This document shows, in pieces, positions 13,524-14,552 of a DNA stretch of 14,552 nucleotides. Positions within the stretch are counted from its first letter, which is position 1. Every line of letters starts with the position of its first letter. Below the pieces are notes generated by a model. The model had not been told where the DNA came from and ran no database searches. It worked only from the letters and a program-made list of their open reading frames with translations. Source of the stretch: Kiloniellales bacterium (GTDB taxonomy: Bacteria > Pseudomonadota > Alphaproteobacteria > Kiloniellales > JAKSDN01); NCBI GenBank assembly GCA_022360075.1, contig JAKSDN010000373.1, forward strand, positions 1-14,552. The letters run 5' to 3'. The translations under genes and the position numbers were made by a program.

Positions 13524-14423
13524 ATGACCCGGCGCCTGCCCCCACTGAACGCCCTGAAGGCCTTCGAGGCGGCCGCCCGCCAGCTCAGCTTCAGCGCGGC
13601 CGCGGCCGAGCTCTTCGTCACCCAAGGCGCGGTCAGCCGTCAGATCAAAGCTCTGGAGGATTACTACGGCGTGCCACTGTTCCGGCGCGAGCACCGCCAG
13701 GTCGCCCTGACCGAGCCGGGCCGCCTCCTGCTGCCGGCGGCGAGCGAGGCGCTCGACCGGATCGCGCTGGCCTCCGAGCGGCTGCTTGGCGCGGGCCGCG
13801 ACCTCAAGGTCAAGGTCACCCCGACCATCGCCGTGCGCTGGTTGATCCCCCGGCTGCATCGCTTCCAGAGCGCACATCCGGAGTTCGAGGTCAGGCTGAC
13901 CACCGCTTGGCCGGATCTCGACTTCGCCCGCGAGGACTTCGACGCCGGCATCGTCTACAGCGGCTGGCGGGGTGCGGGGGTGCGCCGCGACCTGATCTTC
14001 ACGGAGCATGCGACCCCGGTCTGCGCACCTGGGTTGCTCGAAGAGGCGGGACCGCTCGAGCGGCCCGAAGACCTGAAGCGCCAGCGGCTGATCCTCAACA
14101 CCACGACCGGCCGGGACTGGCTCGACTGGGCGAAGGCGGTGGGCGTGGAGGGCCTGCCGATCGAAGACGCCCTGGTCTTCGACCTCGACGATCCCGCGAT
14201 CCGCGCCGCGGCCGCAGGCGCGGGCGTCGCTCTCGCCGCGACCCGCTTCGTCGAGCACGACCTCGCGGCGGGGCGTTTGGTCGCGCCCCTGGCGATCGAG
14301 CCGGTGGAGATCGGCGCTTACTACTTCGTCGCCCCGGAGAGCCTGGCCGACACGCCGCGCGTGGCCGCCTTCCGCGCGTGGCTCATCGCCGAGGCAGACG
14401 AGGGCAAGGCAGACCAGCGTTGA
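13524..14423 (+). CDS. LysR-family transcriptional regulator, GcvA-like
   Basis: This gene encodes 299 residues. The N-terminal winged helix-turn-helix includes LNALKAFEAAARQLSFSAAAAELFVTQGAVSRQIKALED (8-46), which is the GcvA-type signature (PPLNALRAFEAAAR). A linker helix leads to the effector-binding domain (about 93-290), with the ITPTIA-like VKVTPTIAVRWLIPRLHRF and DAGIVYSGW. LysR proteins of this kind sense small metabolites and control neighbouring or metabolic genes. No ribosome-binding sequence is visible before the ATG at 13524; a six-codon reading frame (13503-13523) ends directly against it. The DUF1127 and PilZ genes separate it from the transport cluster, so whether it controls that cluster is open. 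The low-complexity C-terminal tail is EADEGKADQR. Confidence 0.92.
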   Translation: MTRRLPPLNALKAFEAAARQLSFSAAAAELFVTQGAVSRQIKALEDYYGVPLFRREHRQVALTEPGRLLLPAASEALDRIALASERLLGAGRDLKVKVTPTIAVRWLIPRLHRFQSAHPEFEVRLTTAWPDLDFAREDFDAGIVYSGWRGAGVRRDLIFTEHATPVCAPGLLEEAGPLERPEDLKRQRLILNTTTGRDWLDWAKAVGVEGLPIEDALVFDLDDPAIRAAAAGAGVALAATRFVEHDLAAGRLVAPLAIEPVEIGAYYFVAPESLADTPRVAAFRAWLIAEADEGKADQR

Positions 14424-14470
14424 AAACAGTCAAGCGGCGAGACGAAGCTTGCAGCCCTAGTGGTATGACT

Positions 14471-14496
14471 CCGACATTCCGATCCCGGAATGTCGG
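14471..14496. repeat. Perfect 11-base inverted repeat after the LysR gene
   Basis: CCGACATTCCG (14471-14481) and CGGAATGTCGG (14486-14496) are exact inverse complements with a four-base ATCC loop. There is no T-run on the plus strand after it, so a classical intrinsic terminator is not clear. It may be an operator for a gene beyond the window or a dispersed repeat or hairpin. The region 14424-14552 holds no supported gene. Confidence 0.75.
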
Positions 14497-14552
14497 GCCG
14501 CTCCACGTAAGAGGAGTAAAAGGCCGGGCGAGAATAGACCGGCGTTCTTCGA

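Noticed and set aside
1..14552. CRISPR array, tRNA, rRNA, transposase, integrase or toxin-antitoxin genes
   Set aside because: I looked for regularly spaced repeats, cloverleaf-like stretches and the usual domain signatures and found none.

Overview
The window looks like a piece of chromosome from a GC-rich alphaproteobacterium. Supporting signs are strong third-position G/C, a cytochrome c maturation operon of alphaproteobacterial type, a DUF1127 protein, a GcvA-like LysR regulator, and intergenic palindromes of the kind scattered through Rhodospirillales/Rhizobiales-like genomes. The genus cannot be fixed from the sequence alone; a Rhodospirillales/Kiloniellales-type organism is my best guess.

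Region 1 (1-5042, + strand) is the tail of a System I cytochrome c biogenesis operon in the order ccmC(partial)-ccmD-ccmE-ccmF-ccmG-ccmH-ccmI. Four of the junctions are 4-base start/stop overlaps, so the genes are probably translationally coupled. The products deliver heme (CcmC/D/E), reduce the apocytochrome thiols (CcmG/H), hold the apoprotein (CcmI) and ligate heme (CcmF) on the outer face of the inner membrane.

Region 2 (5043-12278, + strand) starts after an AT-rich promoter-like gap that holds two copies of a 9-base word. It encodes a complete polar amino acid ABC importer of the HisP/HisJ/HisQ/HisM type, then four enzymes: a small Fe(II)/2-oxoglutarate oxygenase (PF13759 type), an enolase-superfamily (mandelate racemase/muconate lactonizing type) enzyme, a zinc alcohol dehydrogenase and a TauD/TfdA dioxygenase. 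A stem-loop with a T-rich tail between the binding-protein gene and the permease genes probably sets their expression ratio. This looks like an uptake-plus-catabolism cluster for an unidentified nitrogen-containing, probably carboxylated, compound. Residues that read the amino-acid headgroup in the binding protein, and active-site positions in the enolase-family enzyme and the TauD homologue, appear to differ from the textbook members. I regard this as the most interesting part of the window.

Region 3 (12279-13523) holds two interspersed palindromic repeats and two small minus-strand genes, a PilZ-domain protein and a DUF1127 protein. Region 4 (13524-14552) is a LysR regulator transcribed divergently from the DUF1127 gene, with short CTCAT/ATGAG repeats in front of it, followed by a perfect 11-base inverted repeat. 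I saw no tRNA, rRNA, CRISPR array, insertion sequence or origin.
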